Source of the DNA: UBA1757 sp963617485
GTDB lineage: Bacteria; Bacteroidota; Bacteroidia; Bacteroidales; UBA1402
Direction of reading: 5' to 3'
DNA: 64,000 nt
Assembly (NCBI GenBank): GCA_963617485.1
Contig: CAVEPA010000005.1
Location: 62,001 to 126,000 of the forward strand
The translations under genes were made by a program, and so were the position numbers. Shown here in pieces: positions 7,004-15,631 of the stretch (positions are counted from its first letter, which is position 1; each line of letters opens with the position of its first letter). Under the pieces are notes generated by a model. That model made no database searches, was not told the DNA's origin, and saw only the letters and a list, made by a program, of their open reading frames with translations.

Positions 7004-9691
7004 ATGCAAGCAAGATTCAGAAATATCCTCATCGGTCTGTGTTGCGCAGGCACGATAGGCTTTGCAGGCCAAATGCAGGCCCAAGTGGTCATCAACGAAT
7101 TCATGGCACTCAACACCGCTACTTTGCAAGACGAAGACGGCAACTACAGCGACTGGGTCGAGCTCTACAACCAGGGCGACGAAGCGGTGGACATCAGCCA
7201 GTGGTACCTGACCGACAACCCCGACAAGCCCACCAAATTCCGCTTTCCCGACAAGACGACACTGCCGGCCAAATCGTATCTGCTGGTTTTCCTGTCGGAC
7301 AAAGACCAAAGCGTGGCCGGCAAGCAGCTGCACGCCAGTTTCGGGCTATCCGGCAGCGGCGAATATCTGGGCCTGCTCGACCAAGACCGTGCCGTGGTCT
7401 ACGAGTACGCGCCCAGCTTTCCTGTGCAGTACAACGATGTCTCCTACGGACTCATCGACGGCAAGGCCTATTATCTATACCAGCCCACACCCGGTAGCGA
7501 AAACGTGATGGGGTCAGCCGTGGTTACGCCCACATTCAGCGAAGAGGGCGGCTACAAGGAACAAGCCTTCCAACTCAGCCTCCAAGCCGCCGGCGGACTC
7601 AAAATCTACTATAGTCTGGACGGCAGTTATCCCGACCAGGAGCACGGCACGCTTTACACCCAACCTATTCTTATAGACAAAACATCGGTGGTGAGCGCCG
7701 TTTGCCAAAGCAACGACATCGACACGGTGTATAGCCCGCTGGCCACGCGCAGCTACTTCTTCCTGTCGGATATCGTGCTGCAGACCGCCAACCCGGAGGG
7801 TTACCCGCAAAATTGGAGTTACCTTACCGACAGCACCTTCTACCCTGCCGACTACGGCATGGACAGCAGCATCTACGATAACGCCGCCTACCGCAACGAC
7901 ATGCTGGAGGGTTTTCTGGCCATCCCCACGGTGAGCATCGTTTGCGAGCGCGAAGACTTGTTCTCGCACAGCCTACATCCCGACACGGGCGGCATCTACA
8001 TTCACACGGGCAAGAGCTACCAAGGCCTGGGCGATGGCTGGGAGAGACCCGCTTCGGTAGAGTATTACGACCCGCAGAGCGGACGCAACTTCCAGATAAA
8101 CTGCGGCTTGCGTCTACATGGCGGCAACAGTCGCAACCCCAACAACTCGCCCAAACATTCTCTCCGTATCTCCTTCCGCAGCAAGTACGGTGCCACCAAA
8201 CTCAACTGTCGGATTTTCGATGACGAGACTGCTACCGACCGCTTCGACCACCTTATCTTGCGGGCCGGCTACAACTATACATGGATCAAGAACGGCAGTA
8301 AGACCCTCTATCCGCAAAACATCATCCAACGCACCAACGCGCAGTACATCTACGACAGTTTTGCCAAAGAGGTACAGCTGGCCATGGGCCATCCGGCCAC
8401 CCATTCGCGTTTCGTTCATCTATACTTGAACGGTCTATATTGGGGTCTGTACGATATCTGCGAGAAGACCAACGACGACTTTGTCCAAGCCTATCTGGGC
8501 GGTGACGACAGCGATTACGACGTTATTGGCGACCACAACGAGATTATCGATGGCAACGACTCCATCTACCAAGTGATGTACAAAACCGCCTGTTCGGTGG
8601 GCAGCAAGGCCAACGACGAAAATTACAAGACGCTCATCTCCGAGCAGTTGCTCGACCTGGACAACTACATCGACTATATGCTCATCAACTATTATATCGG
8701 CAACAACGACTGGGACAGCAACAACTGGCGTTGCGCCCGCAGCCGCAAGAGCCCCCGAAACGGCTTTGTCTACTTTGTTTGGGATGCCGAAGATGCCTTT
8801 ACCGATGTCAACATCAACCGTGTGAGCCTCAAGAGCGGTCACCCCACCCAGATGATGGCCAAGCTCAAGAAGCATCCCGAGTTCAAGATGCGCTTTGCCG
8901 ACCGCGTGCAACTGCAGCTTTTCGACGAAGGTCCGCTGACGCCTGAGGGCGCAAGCTCCATCTACAGCCGCCTGGCCGAGGAAATACAGCAGGCCATCGT
9001 CTGCGAATCGGCGCGCTGGGGCGATTATCGCCAAAAGACGGGCGAAAGCGATGTAGTATATACCCGCGATGATTTCTGGACACCACGCAAGGAAGATCTC
9101 CTGCAGAACTATTTCCCGCAGCGTACGCAGATATTGCTTCAGCAACTCCGCGATGCCGGTCTCTATCCCAAAATCGACGCACCGCAGCTTTCGCTTGCTT
9201 CCGGCACCTATCCCGAGCAGACCCGTCTGGAAATGTCGGCCGACAACGACATCTACTACACCACCAACGGCAATGACCCGCGCACGGCCTACACAGCCAA
9301 AACCTCGAAATATGCTCAGAAATACAGTGCAAGTCTGGAGCTCAGCCAAAATGTCACCGTCAAGGCTCGCTGCCTGAAAAACGGAGAGTGGTCGGCCTTG
9401 GTTGAACGCAAGTACAAGATACAGCAACCCGTCATCGATGGTTTGCAGCACAACACTTACGGACAGATTGACCTCTATTGCCGCGACGGTGCCCTGCTGT
9501 TCGACCTACCGCAGGCTGCCCGCGTGAGTCTCAGCATTTATGATATGCAAGGACGTTGCGTGGCACGGAAAGCCGAAGTCTGGATGCAGGCCGGCGAGCA
9601 GCGCATCGAAACGGAGCGTCTGGCCCAAGGCATTTACCTCTATCGTCTAAGCATAGACGGGCAGACGCAGCAGGGCAAATTCAGATATTAG
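7004..9691 (+). CDS. Secreted CotH kinase-like protein with lamin-tail domain and T9SS-like tail
   Basis: An 895-residue protein with a signal peptide (about 1-26). Domains in order: lamin-tail domain (VVINEFMALN to about 165); a chitobiase C-terminal-like beta domain (about 175-255, KIYYSLDGSYPD); a CotH kinase-like domain (about 305-700, with LRLHGGNSRN, the LYLNGLYWGLYDICEK segment and VYFVWDAEDAF as likely metal/ATP site); a second chitobiase-like domain (about 745-835, YYTTNGNDPR); and a C-terminal sorting-type domain (IYDMQGRCVAR to GIYLYRLSIDG). CotH kinases phosphorylate proteins outside the cytoplasm in spores and elsewhere; the target here is unknown. The tail suggests export by the type IX system. 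Monocistronic, divergent from the aromatic operon. Confidence 0.82.
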   Translation: MQARFRNILIGLCCAGTIGFAGQMQAQVVINEFMALNTATLQDEDGNYSDWVELYNQGDEAVDISQWYLTDNPDKPTKFRFPDKTTLPAKSYLLVFLSDKDQSVAGKQLHASFGLSGSGEYLGLLDQDRAVVYEYAPSFPVQYNDVSYGLIDGKAYYLYQPTPGSENVMGSAVVTPTFSEEGGYKEQAFQLSLQAAGGLKIYYSLDGSYPDQEHGTLYTQPILIDKTSVVSAVCQSNDIDTVYSPLATRSYFFLSDIVLQTANPEGYPQNWSYLTDSTFYPADYGMDSSIYDNAAYRNDMLEGFLAIPTVSIVCEREDLFSHSLHPDTGGIYIHTGKSYQGLGDGWERPASVEYYDPQSGRNFQINCGLRLHGGNSRNPNNSPKHSLRISFRSKYGATKLNCRIFDDETATDRFDHLILRAGYNYTWIKNGSKTLYPQNIIQRTNAQYIYDSFAKEVQLAMGHPATHSRFVHLYLNGLYWGLYDICEKTNDDFVQAYLGGDDSDYDVIGDHNEIIDGNDSIYQVMYKTACSVGSKANDENYKTLISEQLLDLDNYIDYMLINYYIGNNDWDSNNWRCARSRKSPRNGFVYFVWDAEDAFTDVNINRVSLKSGHPTQMMAKLKKHPEFKMRFADRVQLQLFDEGPLTPEGASSIYSRLAEEIQQAIVCESARWGDYRQKTGESDVVYTRDDFWTPRKEDLLQNYFPQRTQILLQQLRDAGLYPKIDAPQLSLASGTYPEQTRLEMSADNDIYYTTNGNDPRTAYTAKTSKYAQKYSASLELSQNVTVKARCLKNGEWSALVERKYKIQQPVIDGLQHNTYGQIDLYCRDGALLFDLPQAARVSLSIYDMQGRCVARKAEVWMQAGEQRIETERLAQGIYLYRLSIDGQTQQGKFRY

Positions 9692-9700
9692 GAAATCTGT

Positions 9701-9731
9701 AGAAGCTGTTTTGAATTTCAAAACGGCTTCT
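9701..9731. terminator. Bidirectional terminator between the CotH gene and lpxH
   Basis: Two 15-base arms (9701-9715 and 9717-9731) pair with a single G-U/mismatch position around one central base. The arms carry TTTT/AAAA stretches. It lies exactly between two convergent genes, its right end touching the lpxH stop codon. Confidence 0.75.
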
Positions 9732-10486
9732 CAGTCTTCGAAATTGAGCAAATCGAAGTTTTCTCCATCGAAGCAAGCGTAGCTGAATTCCTTGATCCAG
9801 TCGCCCAAAATAAGCAGACGGCTACGGTTGGCCAGCTGGAAATCGAGCAAAATATGACGGTGTCCGAAGACGTAATAGTCGGGGGCATCGTCTTGCTTTT
9901 CGGCAATATCCTTCTTGGCGAAGGCGATAAGATGCTCCTTGTCTTCGCCAAGATACTGCTGGGTGTTTTCCTTCTTGCGCTTGTTGAAACTATGGCGCGA
10001 CCAAGCCTGGCCAAAGCGCATACCCCAAGAGGGCGGCAAAAGATGGCTGAACAGGAAACGGTTCAAACGCGAATGGAAGAAAGCGTGCAAAAAACGGCTG
10101 CCGAAGGAATTGTCGCCCAAGCCATCGCCGTGTGCCATAAAAAAGCGCTTGCCCAGCAAAGTGGTTTCGTAAGGCCCAAACAGCACCTGCACCCCTATTT
10201 CCTCCTGCACATAACGGTAGAGCCACATATCGTGGTTACCGGCGAACCAATACACAGGTATGCCCGCGTCGCAAAAGGAAGCCAATTGGCCGAAAAAGCG
10301 CGTATAGCCCTTGGGGACCACATAGTCGTATTCGTACCAGAAATCTATCATGTCGCCCAGCATAAAGAGCGCCTGACAATCGGGACGGATAGTCTCCATC
10401 CAGCGCACCAGCTTCTTTTCGCGTTCCAACGAAGGGGCGGCCAACGAACCCAAATGGGCATCGGAAACGAAATAGTACTTTTTCAT
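9731..10486 (-). CDS. lpxH: UDP-2,3-diacylglucosamine diphosphatase family protein (LpxH-like)
   Basis: Calcineurin-type metallophosphoesterase, predicted to cleave UDP-2,3-diacylglucosamine to lipid X in lipid A synthesis. The 251 residues carry the metal-binding series VSDAHLGS, LGDMIDFW, AGNHDMW, AHGDGLG and FGHRH. Start: an upstream GTG at 10489 is possible, but the ATG at 10486 gives MKKYYFVSDAHLG and overlaps the preceding stop by one base (TGATG). It forms a two-gene unit with the MIP18-family gene. The same fold serves other esterases, so the substrate is inferred from similarity. Confidence 0.85.
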   Translation of the reverse strand: MKKYYFVSDAHLGSLAAPSLEREKKLVRWMETIRPDCQALFMLGDMIDFWYEYDYVVPKGYTRFFGQLASFCDAGIPVYWFAGNHDMWLYRYVQEEIGVQVLFGPYETTLLGKRFFMAHGDGLGDNSFGSRFLHAFFHSRLNRFLFSHLLPPSWGMRFGQAWSRHSFNKRKKENTQQYLGEDKEHLIAFAKKDIAEKQDDAPDYYVFGHRHILLDFQLANRSRLLILGDWIKEFSYACFDGENFDLLNFED

Positions 10487-10806
10487 CACATCAAGCCCAG
10501 TTCCAGTTTAGCCTCTTCCGACATCATATCTTTATCCCAGACCGGTTCGAAAACCAGCTGCACATCAACGCTCTTCACGCCATCGATGCTCTCCACTTTC
10601 TGACGGATATCCTCAATAAGAAAATCGGCCATGGGGCAAGACGGTGCCGTCAGGGTCATCTCGATATACACGTCCTTGTCGGCACTGATATCCACTTTGT
10701 AAATCAGCCCAAGATCATAGACATTCACGGGTATTTCGGGATCGTACACCGTACGCAGCATACGCACGATTTCTTCTTCTATCGTCAAAAAGCTATTTTC
10801 TTCCAT
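10486..10806 (-). CDS. MIP18/DUF59-family iron-sulfur assembly protein (SufT-like)
   Basis: Small cytoplasmic protein of 106 residues. It has the family signatures DPEIPVNVYDLGLIY (about 22-36) and TAPSCPMAD (about 53-61), the latter with the conserved cysteine. MIP18/SufT proteins assist maturation of iron-sulfur proteins; PaaD-like members belong to other pathways. No suf genes adjoin it here. It is translated just upstream of lpxH with a one-base overlap. Confidence 0.85.
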   Translation of the reverse strand: MEENSFLTIEEEIVRMLRTVYDPEIPVNVYDLGLIYKVDISADKDVYIEMTLTAPSCPMADFLIEDIRQKVESIDGVKSVDVQLVFEPVWDKDMMSEEAKLELGLM

Positions 10807-10827
10807 AGATTAGGTATCAAACGAGGG

Positions 10828-10835
10828 CAAAAGTA
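10828..10835 (-). promoter_or_regulatory. -7 element for the MIP18-lpxH operon
   Basis: The minus strand reads TACTTTTG, a full match to TAnnTTTG, 22 bases before the start codon. The -33 position is only a weak match (TTCT). Confidence 0.6.
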
Positions 10836-10864
10836 CACATTAGGCTTCAGACTAAGAAACTGTT

Positions 10865-11563
10865 TTAAAAAATCATTTCATCGGCAAAGCTGTAATAGCC
10901 CTGCTCGGACACAATCAGATGGTCTACCAGGGAGATATCCATACCCTGCAGCGCCTTGCGCAGTTTTTCGGTGAGCTTGATGTCGGGCGTACTTGGCTTG
11001 AGTGTTCCCGAAGGATGGTTATGGCAGAGTATCACCCTGGGAGCCAGGGCTTCCAAAGCGAATTTCATGACAATACGGATATCCACCAACGTTTCCGAAA
11101 TACCACCCTTGCCTATCTGCCGCTCGGCGATAAGACGGTTGGAGTTGTTAAGCAACAGCACCCAGGATTCTTCGTGCGGCAGGTCGGCCATGCGCGCAAA
11201 CATATAACGGTACACATCGCGGCTGTTGAGCAGTTGCACTTTTTCGCGCAACTGGGTTTCGCTGCGGCGTTTGCCCAACTCCAGACAAGAGAGTATCATG
11301 GCCGCTTTGGCCTGGCCCACACCCTTGTAACGGTCTTGCAGTTCGCGTGGCGAGAGTTTTCCCAAGGCCGAAAGGTCGTTTTCCACGCCGGACAGCACCC
11401 TTTTCGATAGGTCCAGGGCCGATTCCGAGCGGGTTCCGGTACGCAGTATAATGGCGAGCAGTTCCGACAAGCTCAATGCCGAGGGCCCGTAGCGCAACAA
11501 CCGTTCCTGCGGACGGTCGTCTTCGGCCCAATCTTTAATGCTGAATCTGTTTGTTTTTTCCAT
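10865..11563 (-). CDS. radC: RadC/UPF0758 family JAB-domain protein
   Basis: A 232-residue protein with an N-terminal helix-hairpin-helix-like region (about 15-100) and a C-terminal JAB/MPN metalloprotease-like domain. The metal motif His181-x-His183 and Asp194 is intact (HNHPSGTLKPSTPD). Despite the name, a role in DNA repair is not established for the family, and many members are linked to mobile elements; this one sits alone among housekeeping genes. It has its own -7 box just upstream. Confidence 0.88.
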   Translation of the reverse strand: MEKTNRFSIKDWAEDDRPQERLLRYGPSALSLSELLAIILRTGTRSESALDLSKRVLSGVENDLSALGKLSPRELQDRYKGVGQAKAAMILSCLELGKRRSETQLREKVQLLNSRDVYRYMFARMADLPHEESWVLLLNNSNRLIAERQIGKGGISETLVDIRIVMKFALEALAPRVILCHNHPSGTLKPSTPDIKLTEKLRKALQGMDISLVDHLIVSEQGYYSFADEMIF

Positions 11564-11609
11564 AGTATCAGAAGATGTTTAGAATGATTTAGAATGGTTT
11601 TTCAAATCG

Positions 11610-11617
11610 CAAAGATA
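11610..11617 (-). promoter_or_regulatory. -7 element for radC
   Basis: The minus strand reads TATCTTTG (TAnnTTTG) about 46 bases before the radC ATG. The -33 box is not a good match. Confidence 0.55.
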
Positions 11618-11651
11618 ATACAAAAGAAACTTTCATTTAACAATTGCAGGC

Positions 11652-11688
11652 AAAAAAAAAGAGGCTGCCGGTCATGGACCGGCAGCCT
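11652..11688 (-). terminator. Intrinsic terminator of efp
   Basis: AGGCTGCCGGTC (11662-11673) pairs perfectly with GACCGGCAGCCT (11677-11688) around a three-base loop. On the minus strand it is followed by a run of nine T (11660-11652). It lies 24 bases after the efp stop. Confidence 0.92.
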
Positions 11689-11712
11689 GAGTCGTATCGT
11701 TGGAAGTGTTGA

Positions 11713-12276
11713 CTAGCGCACGCGTTCAACGTAAGAACCGTCACGAGTGTCAACCTTGATTTTCTCGCCAGTTTCGATGAACAAAGGTACACGCACCGTA
11801 GCACCGGTTTCAACCGTAGCGGGTTTCAGGGTGTTGGTAGCCGTATCGCCGCGCAAACCGGGTTCGGTATAGGTCACTTCAAGAATGACATGGGTAGGAA
11901 CATCCACATAGAGCACGGTTTCGGAATCGGCATGGGTAACCACTTCGCACATATCGCCATCTTTGAGGAAATCAACGCCGTTGATGGATTCTTTGGGTAC
12001 GGTAATCTGCTCGTAGGTTTCGGCGTGCATGAAATTGTAGCCCATATCATCGTGATATAGGAACTGGTAAGGACGACGTTCAATGCGGACTTCATCCACT
12101 TTGACGCCCGAGTTGAAAGTTTTTTCCAACACGCGGCCGGTCTGCACGTTCTTCAGTTTCGTACGCACGAAGGCGGCACCTTTGCCGGGCTTTACGTGAA
12201 GAAATTCAATGATAAAATAATAAGCACCGTCCAAATCGATGCACATACCATTCTTAAAATCTGCGGTAGTTGCCAT
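11713..12276 (-). CDS. efp: Translation elongation factor P
   Basis: Helps ribosomes through polyproline stretches. The 187-residue length and three beta-barrel domains fit EF-P. The loop that reaches the peptidyl-transferase centre reads KPGKGAAF, with Lys32 at the tip, so a lysine-type EF-P. Whether Lys32 is modified cannot be told, as no epmA/epmB or ymfI homologue is in the window. The gene has its own promoter and a strong terminator. Confidence 0.96.
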   Translation of the reverse strand: MATTADFKNGMCIDLDGAYYFIIEFLHVKPGKGAAFVRTKLKNVQTGRVLEKTFNSGVKVDEVRIERRPYQFLYHDDMGYNFMHAETYEQITVPKESINGVDFLKDGDMCEVVTHADSETVLYVDVPTHVILEVTYTEPGLRGDTATNTLKPATVETGATVRVPLFIETGEKIKVDTRDGSYVERVR

Positions 12277-12328
12277 AATAAATATCGGTTTTCTTTACTT
12301 GTAAGATAGGGTTAGCGTTTTGAGCCTG

Positions 12329-12360
12329 CAAATATCGCTCAAATCTTCCACATAGACAAA
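12329..12360 (-). promoter_or_regulatory. Probable efp promoter
   Basis: The minus strand has TTTG (12360-12357), 20 bases, then GATATTTG (12336-12329), one base off the -7 consensus. Divergent from the rpmH promoter. Confidence 0.5.
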
Positions 12361-12384
12361 TTTTTAAAAAATTTATAGCGAGCA

Positions 12385-12415
12385 TTTGCCATTTAGAAAA
12401 ATATCCGTACTTTTG
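12385..12415 (+). promoter_or_regulatory. rpmH promoter
   Basis: TTTG (12385-12388), exactly 19 bases, then TACTTTTG (12408-12415): a full match to the Bacteroidota consensus. It is about 60 bases upstream of rpmH. Confidence 0.82.
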
Positions 12416-12475
12416 CGTCCGCTTTGAGCAAATCGCCCAAGCGATTCAATCGAAATAAAACAAAACAATATAGTT

Positions 12476-12634
12476 ATGAAAAGAACATTCCAACCCTCGA
12501 ACAAAAAGAGGACCAACAAGCATGGTTTTCGCGCAAGAATGGCCACTGCCAACGGCCGTCGCGTATTGGCAAGCCGTCGTGCACACGGCAGAAAGAAATT
12601 GACCGTATCTGACGAAGAGCGTATCAAGGGTTAA
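12476..12634 (+). CDS. rpmH: 50S ribosomal protein L34
   Basis: A 52-residue, very basic protein beginning MKRTFQPSNKKRTNKHGFRA and containing the R-x-A-T-A-N-G-R-R-V-L-A-R-R-type core of L34. It is a structural protein of the large ribosomal subunit bound to 23S rRNA. The usual neighbours (dnaA, rnpA, yidC) are not here; the gene stands beside efp, both serving translation. A longer overlapping frame at 12424-12612 is a shadow. Confidence 0.96.
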   Translation: MKRTFQPSNKKRTNKHGFRARMATANGRRVLASRRAHGRKKLTVSDEERIKG

Positions 12635-12707
12635 TGCCTGTTCGATTGTCCGAACCGAACTTAATAATCTGTAAAAAGTAAAGGCCATGTGTCTTTACTT
12701 TTTTTTA

Positions 12708-12715
12708 TACCTTTG
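12708..12715 (+). promoter_or_regulatory. -7 element before the PASTA gene
   Basis: TACCTTTG matches TAnnTTTG 24 bases before the ATG at 12740. It also rules out the GTG at 12689 as a start, because that codon would lie upstream of the transcription start. Confidence 0.6.
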
Positions 12716-12739
12716 CAAGCGTTGGCTCATTTTTCCATT

Positions 12740-13546
12740 ATGAAACCCGGAATCAAAAAGACCCTGTACCTTCTGACAGCCTTTATCCTGACCGTCATTG
12801 CCGTGCTCATCATCCTAAGTATCTGGCTCAAAGCCTATACCCGTCACGACAAAGCCATACTGGTGCCCGATGTCACCTATCTCGGCATGGAAGAGGCTGC
12901 CGCCAGCCTGAAAAGCTGTCAGCTGCGTTTCGAGATTATCGACTCCATACGCAATGACCGGCATCCGGCAGGTGTGGTGCTGGAACAAAGGCCTTCGCCC
13001 GGTTCCAAAGTAAAGGAGAACCGCCGCGTCTACCTCACCGTCAACTCGCAAGAGGAAAAATACATGACCGTCCCTGCCGTGAAGGACAACTCGCAGCGTC
13101 AGGCCATTTCTACCCTGCAAGCCGTCGGTTTCAAGGTGGCCCACGTGCAGTACGTACCTTCGCAGTACCGCGACCTTGTGCTTGACGTTCAATATCAGGG
13201 CCAGAGCATTGCCAGCGGCACCAGCCTGCCCATGCACTCGGCCTTGACGCTGGTGGTGGGCCAAGGCAACAACAATGAAAAGGTGTCCATACCCGACCTT
13301 ATCGGAAAATCGCTCGACTCGGCCATCATCATTGCGCACGAGAACAGCGTCAATATCGGCGAAATCCGTTACGACGAGGAGCCGACCCGCAAGAACAGCG
13401 CCGAATATTTTGTCTATATGCAAGACCCCGTTCCAGCCATGCACTACAGCGTGGGCAAGCGCATCGACATCTGGATGAGCCGCAACCGCGACATGCTGCT
13501 GCCCGCCGACAGCCTGCTCAACGAGGATATCGACCTGGATTTCTGA
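12740..13546 (+). CDS. PASTA-domain membrane protein
   Basis: A 268-residue inner-membrane protein with a short cytoplasmic start, one membrane helix (about 7-29) and three PASTA domains outside (about 41-100, 109-172 and 181-248; for example VPDVTYLGMEEAAASL and IPDLIGKSLDSAI). PASTA domains bind peptidoglycan fragments or beta-lactams in kinases and penicillin-binding proteins, but no kinase or transpeptidase domain is present. It heads a block with rluD, ddl and an acyltransferase, which suits a cell-wall role. ATG 12740 is chosen because the promoter lies between it and the earlier GTG. Confidence 0.85.
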   Translation: MKPGIKKTLYLLTAFILTVIAVLIILSIWLKAYTRHDKAILVPDVTYLGMEEAAASLKSCQLRFEIIDSIRNDRHPAGVVLEQRPSPGSKVKENRRVYLTVNSQEEKYMTVPAVKDNSQRQAISTLQAVGFKVAHVQYVPSQYRDLVLDVQYQGQSIASGTSLPMHSALTLVVGQGNNNEKVSIPDLIGKSLDSAIIIAHENSVNIGEIRYDEEPTRKNSAEYFVYMQDPVPAMHYSVGKRIDIWMSRNRDMLLPADSLLNEDIDLDF

Positions 13547-13552
13547 CCCATC

Positions 13553-14629
13553 ATGGCTAACGATGACGACATAGTTCCCGTTCAGGAAGAGCTGGAAGAA
13601 GATGTATTCGATGGCAAGGAACTGTACGAACAGTGGCATTTCACTGCCGACCCCGGCCAGACACTGCTGCGCATCGACAAGTTTCTGGTAGAGCATATCG
13701 CCAAGGTTTCGCGCAGTCGCATTCAAGATGCCGCCGACAACGACATGATTATCGTCAACGGCAAGGCGGTGAAGTCGAATTACCGTGTCAAGCCGGGCGA
13801 CGACATCCGCGTGATGGTGAACTATCGTCCCAACGATACCGAGGTGCTGCCCGAGAACATTCCGCTCGACATCGTCTACGAAGACCAGGACCTACTGGTG
13901 GTGAACAAGCCCGCAGGCATGGTGGTGCATCCCGGCCACGGCAATTTCACCGGCACTTTGGTGAACGCGCTGGTCTGGCATTTCAAAGACAATCCGCAAT
14001 TTCCTTCTGACGACCCGCGTCCCGGGCTGGTACACCGCATCGACAAAGACACTTCGGGTCTGCTGGTCATCGCCAAGAATCCTGTAGCCAAGGCCTTCTT
14101 GAGCGCCCAATTTTTCAACAAGACCACGCAACGCCGTTATCAGGCACTGGTTTGGGGCAATGTTGCCGAAAACGAAGGCCGCATCGACATTCCCATCGGA
14201 CGCAGCAAGCGCGACCGCCTGCAGATGTGCGTCTATCCCGATGGCGATGAAGGCAGCAAAACAGCCGTCACCAATTACCGCGTGCTGGAGCGTTTCGGCT
14301 ATGTAACGCTGGTGGAATGCCGTCTGGAAACGGGACGCACCCACCAGATTCGTGTCCACATGAAACATATCGGACACCCGCTCTTCAACGATGCCCGCTA
14401 TGGTGGCAACGAAATTTTGAAAGGCACGCGCTTTAGCAAATACAAGCAGTTTGTGGAGAACTGCTTTGAAATCTGCCCGCGTCAGGCTCTGCATGCCAAG
14501 ACCTTGGGCTTCGAGCATCCCAGCACCCATCAACAGATGTTCTTCGACTCTCCCCTGCCGGACGATTTCGAGGTCCTATTGCAGCGCTGGAGACAATACA
14601 GTACAGCAAAAGATTTATTAAACGATTGA
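13553..14629 (+). CDS. rluD: 23S rRNA pseudouridine synthase, RluD type
   Basis: A 358-residue RluA-family pseudouridine synthase. It has an N-terminal S4 RNA-binding domain (about 38-95) and a catalytic domain with HRIDKDTSGLL, in which Asp164 is the catalytic residue. RluD modifies helix 69 of 23S rRNA; the specificity is inferred from family similarity. It begins six bases after the PASTA gene and its stop overlaps the ddl region, so the genes are probably co-transcribed. An acidic N-terminal stretch of about 28 residues precedes the S4 domain. Confidence 0.92.
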   Translation: MANDDDIVPVQEELEEDVFDGKELYEQWHFTADPGQTLLRIDKFLVEHIAKVSRSRIQDAADNDMIIVNGKAVKSNYRVKPGDDIRVMVNYRPNDTEVLPENIPLDIVYEDQDLLVVNKPAGMVVHPGHGNFTGTLVNALVWHFKDNPQFPSDDPRPGLVHRIDKDTSGLLVIAKNPVAKAFLSAQFFNKTTQRRYQALVWGNVAENEGRIDIPIGRSKRDRLQMCVYPDGDEGSKTAVTNYRVLERFGYVTLVECRLETGRTHQIRVHMKHIGHPLFNDARYGGNEILKGTRFSKYKQFVENCFEICPRQALHAKTLGFEHPSTHQQMFFDSPLPDDFEVLLQRWRQYSTAKDLLND

Positions 14630-14631
14630 TA

Positions 14632-15612
14632 ATGAAAACGATAGCCATAGTCGCCGGTGGCGACTCTTCCGAATACGAAGTATCATTACGAAGTGCCCAA
14701 GGCCTTTATTCCTTTATCGACAAAAACAAGTATCTGCCTTATATCGTCGTGCTGCACGGCAATAACTGGCAAGCCTGCCCTCAGGGGCTCGACAGCGAAG
14801 TCCGCGTCAAGATAGACCGTGAAGATTTCAGCTTCGCCTACCAAGGGCAACAGGTGCGTTTCGATTTAGCTTGGATTACCATTCATGGTCGCCCGGGCGA
14901 GGACGGACGTTTGCAAGGCTATTTCGACATGATAGGTCTGCCCTACCAATGCTGCGGTGTTCTGGCCGCTGCACTCACCTTCGACAAATATGCCTGCAAG
15001 CGTTACCTGCAAGGCTTTGGCATCAAGGGTGCGGAAGCCATCTTGCTCCGCAAGCCTCAAGATCTCGACACCGACCAGGTACTGAAGGTCTGCGGGCTGC
15101 CTTGCTTTGTCAAGTCGAATGTGGGCGGTTCCAGCTTCGGTGTCACCAAGGTGAAGGAGGCCGGGGCGCTGGAGGCAGCTGTGGCTGCCGCCTTCTGCGA
15201 AGGCGGCAGCGTCATCATCGAACGCTTCCTGGACGGACTTGAACTCACCAGCGGTTGCTACAAGACCCGCCACCGCAGCATCTGCCTGCCACTGACCGAG
15301 GTGCAGACCAAGAACGAATTTTTCGATTACGAAGCCAAGTATCAGGGCCAGGTGCAGGAAATCACCCCAGCCCGCATCAGCAACGAGCAACGCGACCAAG
15401 TTCAGCAACAGACCTCGCTCATCTACGACCTGCTGGGCTGCCAGGGCATTATCCGCGCCGACTACATCATCTGCCAAGACGGTATTTACCTGCTCGAAGT
15501 GAACACCACCCCCGGCATGACGGCCACCAGTTTCATTCCCCAAGAAGTGGCTGCCAACGGCCAGACCATGACCGAAGTAATGGACGAAATCATCAGCGAC
15601 ATTCTTTCATAA
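14632..15612 (+). CDS. ddl: D-alanine--D-alanine ligase
   Basis: ATP-grasp enzyme that makes D-Ala-D-Ala for peptidoglycan precursors. The 326 residues carry Glu14 in the N-terminal dipeptide-binding segment, HGRPGEDG (85-92), the ATP-grasp segment KSNVGGSSFGV and the C-terminal EVNTTPGMT. An in-frame TTG at 14626 is less likely than the ATG at 14632, which gives the usual MKTIAIVAGGDSSE start. It follows rluD directly and acts on the same pathway as murF at 22 kb. Confidence 0.93.
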   Translation: MKTIAIVAGGDSSEYEVSLRSAQGLYSFIDKNKYLPYIVVLHGNNWQACPQGLDSEVRVKIDREDFSFAYQGQQVRFDLAWITIHGRPGEDGRLQGYFDMIGLPYQCCGVLAAALTFDKYACKRYLQGFGIKGAEAILLRKPQDLDTDQVLKVCGLPCFVKSNVGGSSFGVTKVKEAGALEAAVAAAFCEGGSVIIERFLDGLELTSGCYKTRHRSICLPLTEVQTKNEFFDYEAKYQGQVQEITPARISNEQRDQVQQQTSLIYDLLGCQGIIRADYIICQDGIYLLEVNTTPGMTATSFIPQEVAANGQTMTEVMDEIISDILS

Positions 15613-15631
15613 ACCCATTAACACCCGACCC

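Noticed and set aside
12424..12612. Frame of 62 codons near rpmH
   Set aside because: It is out of register with the clear L34 reading frame at 12476-12634.
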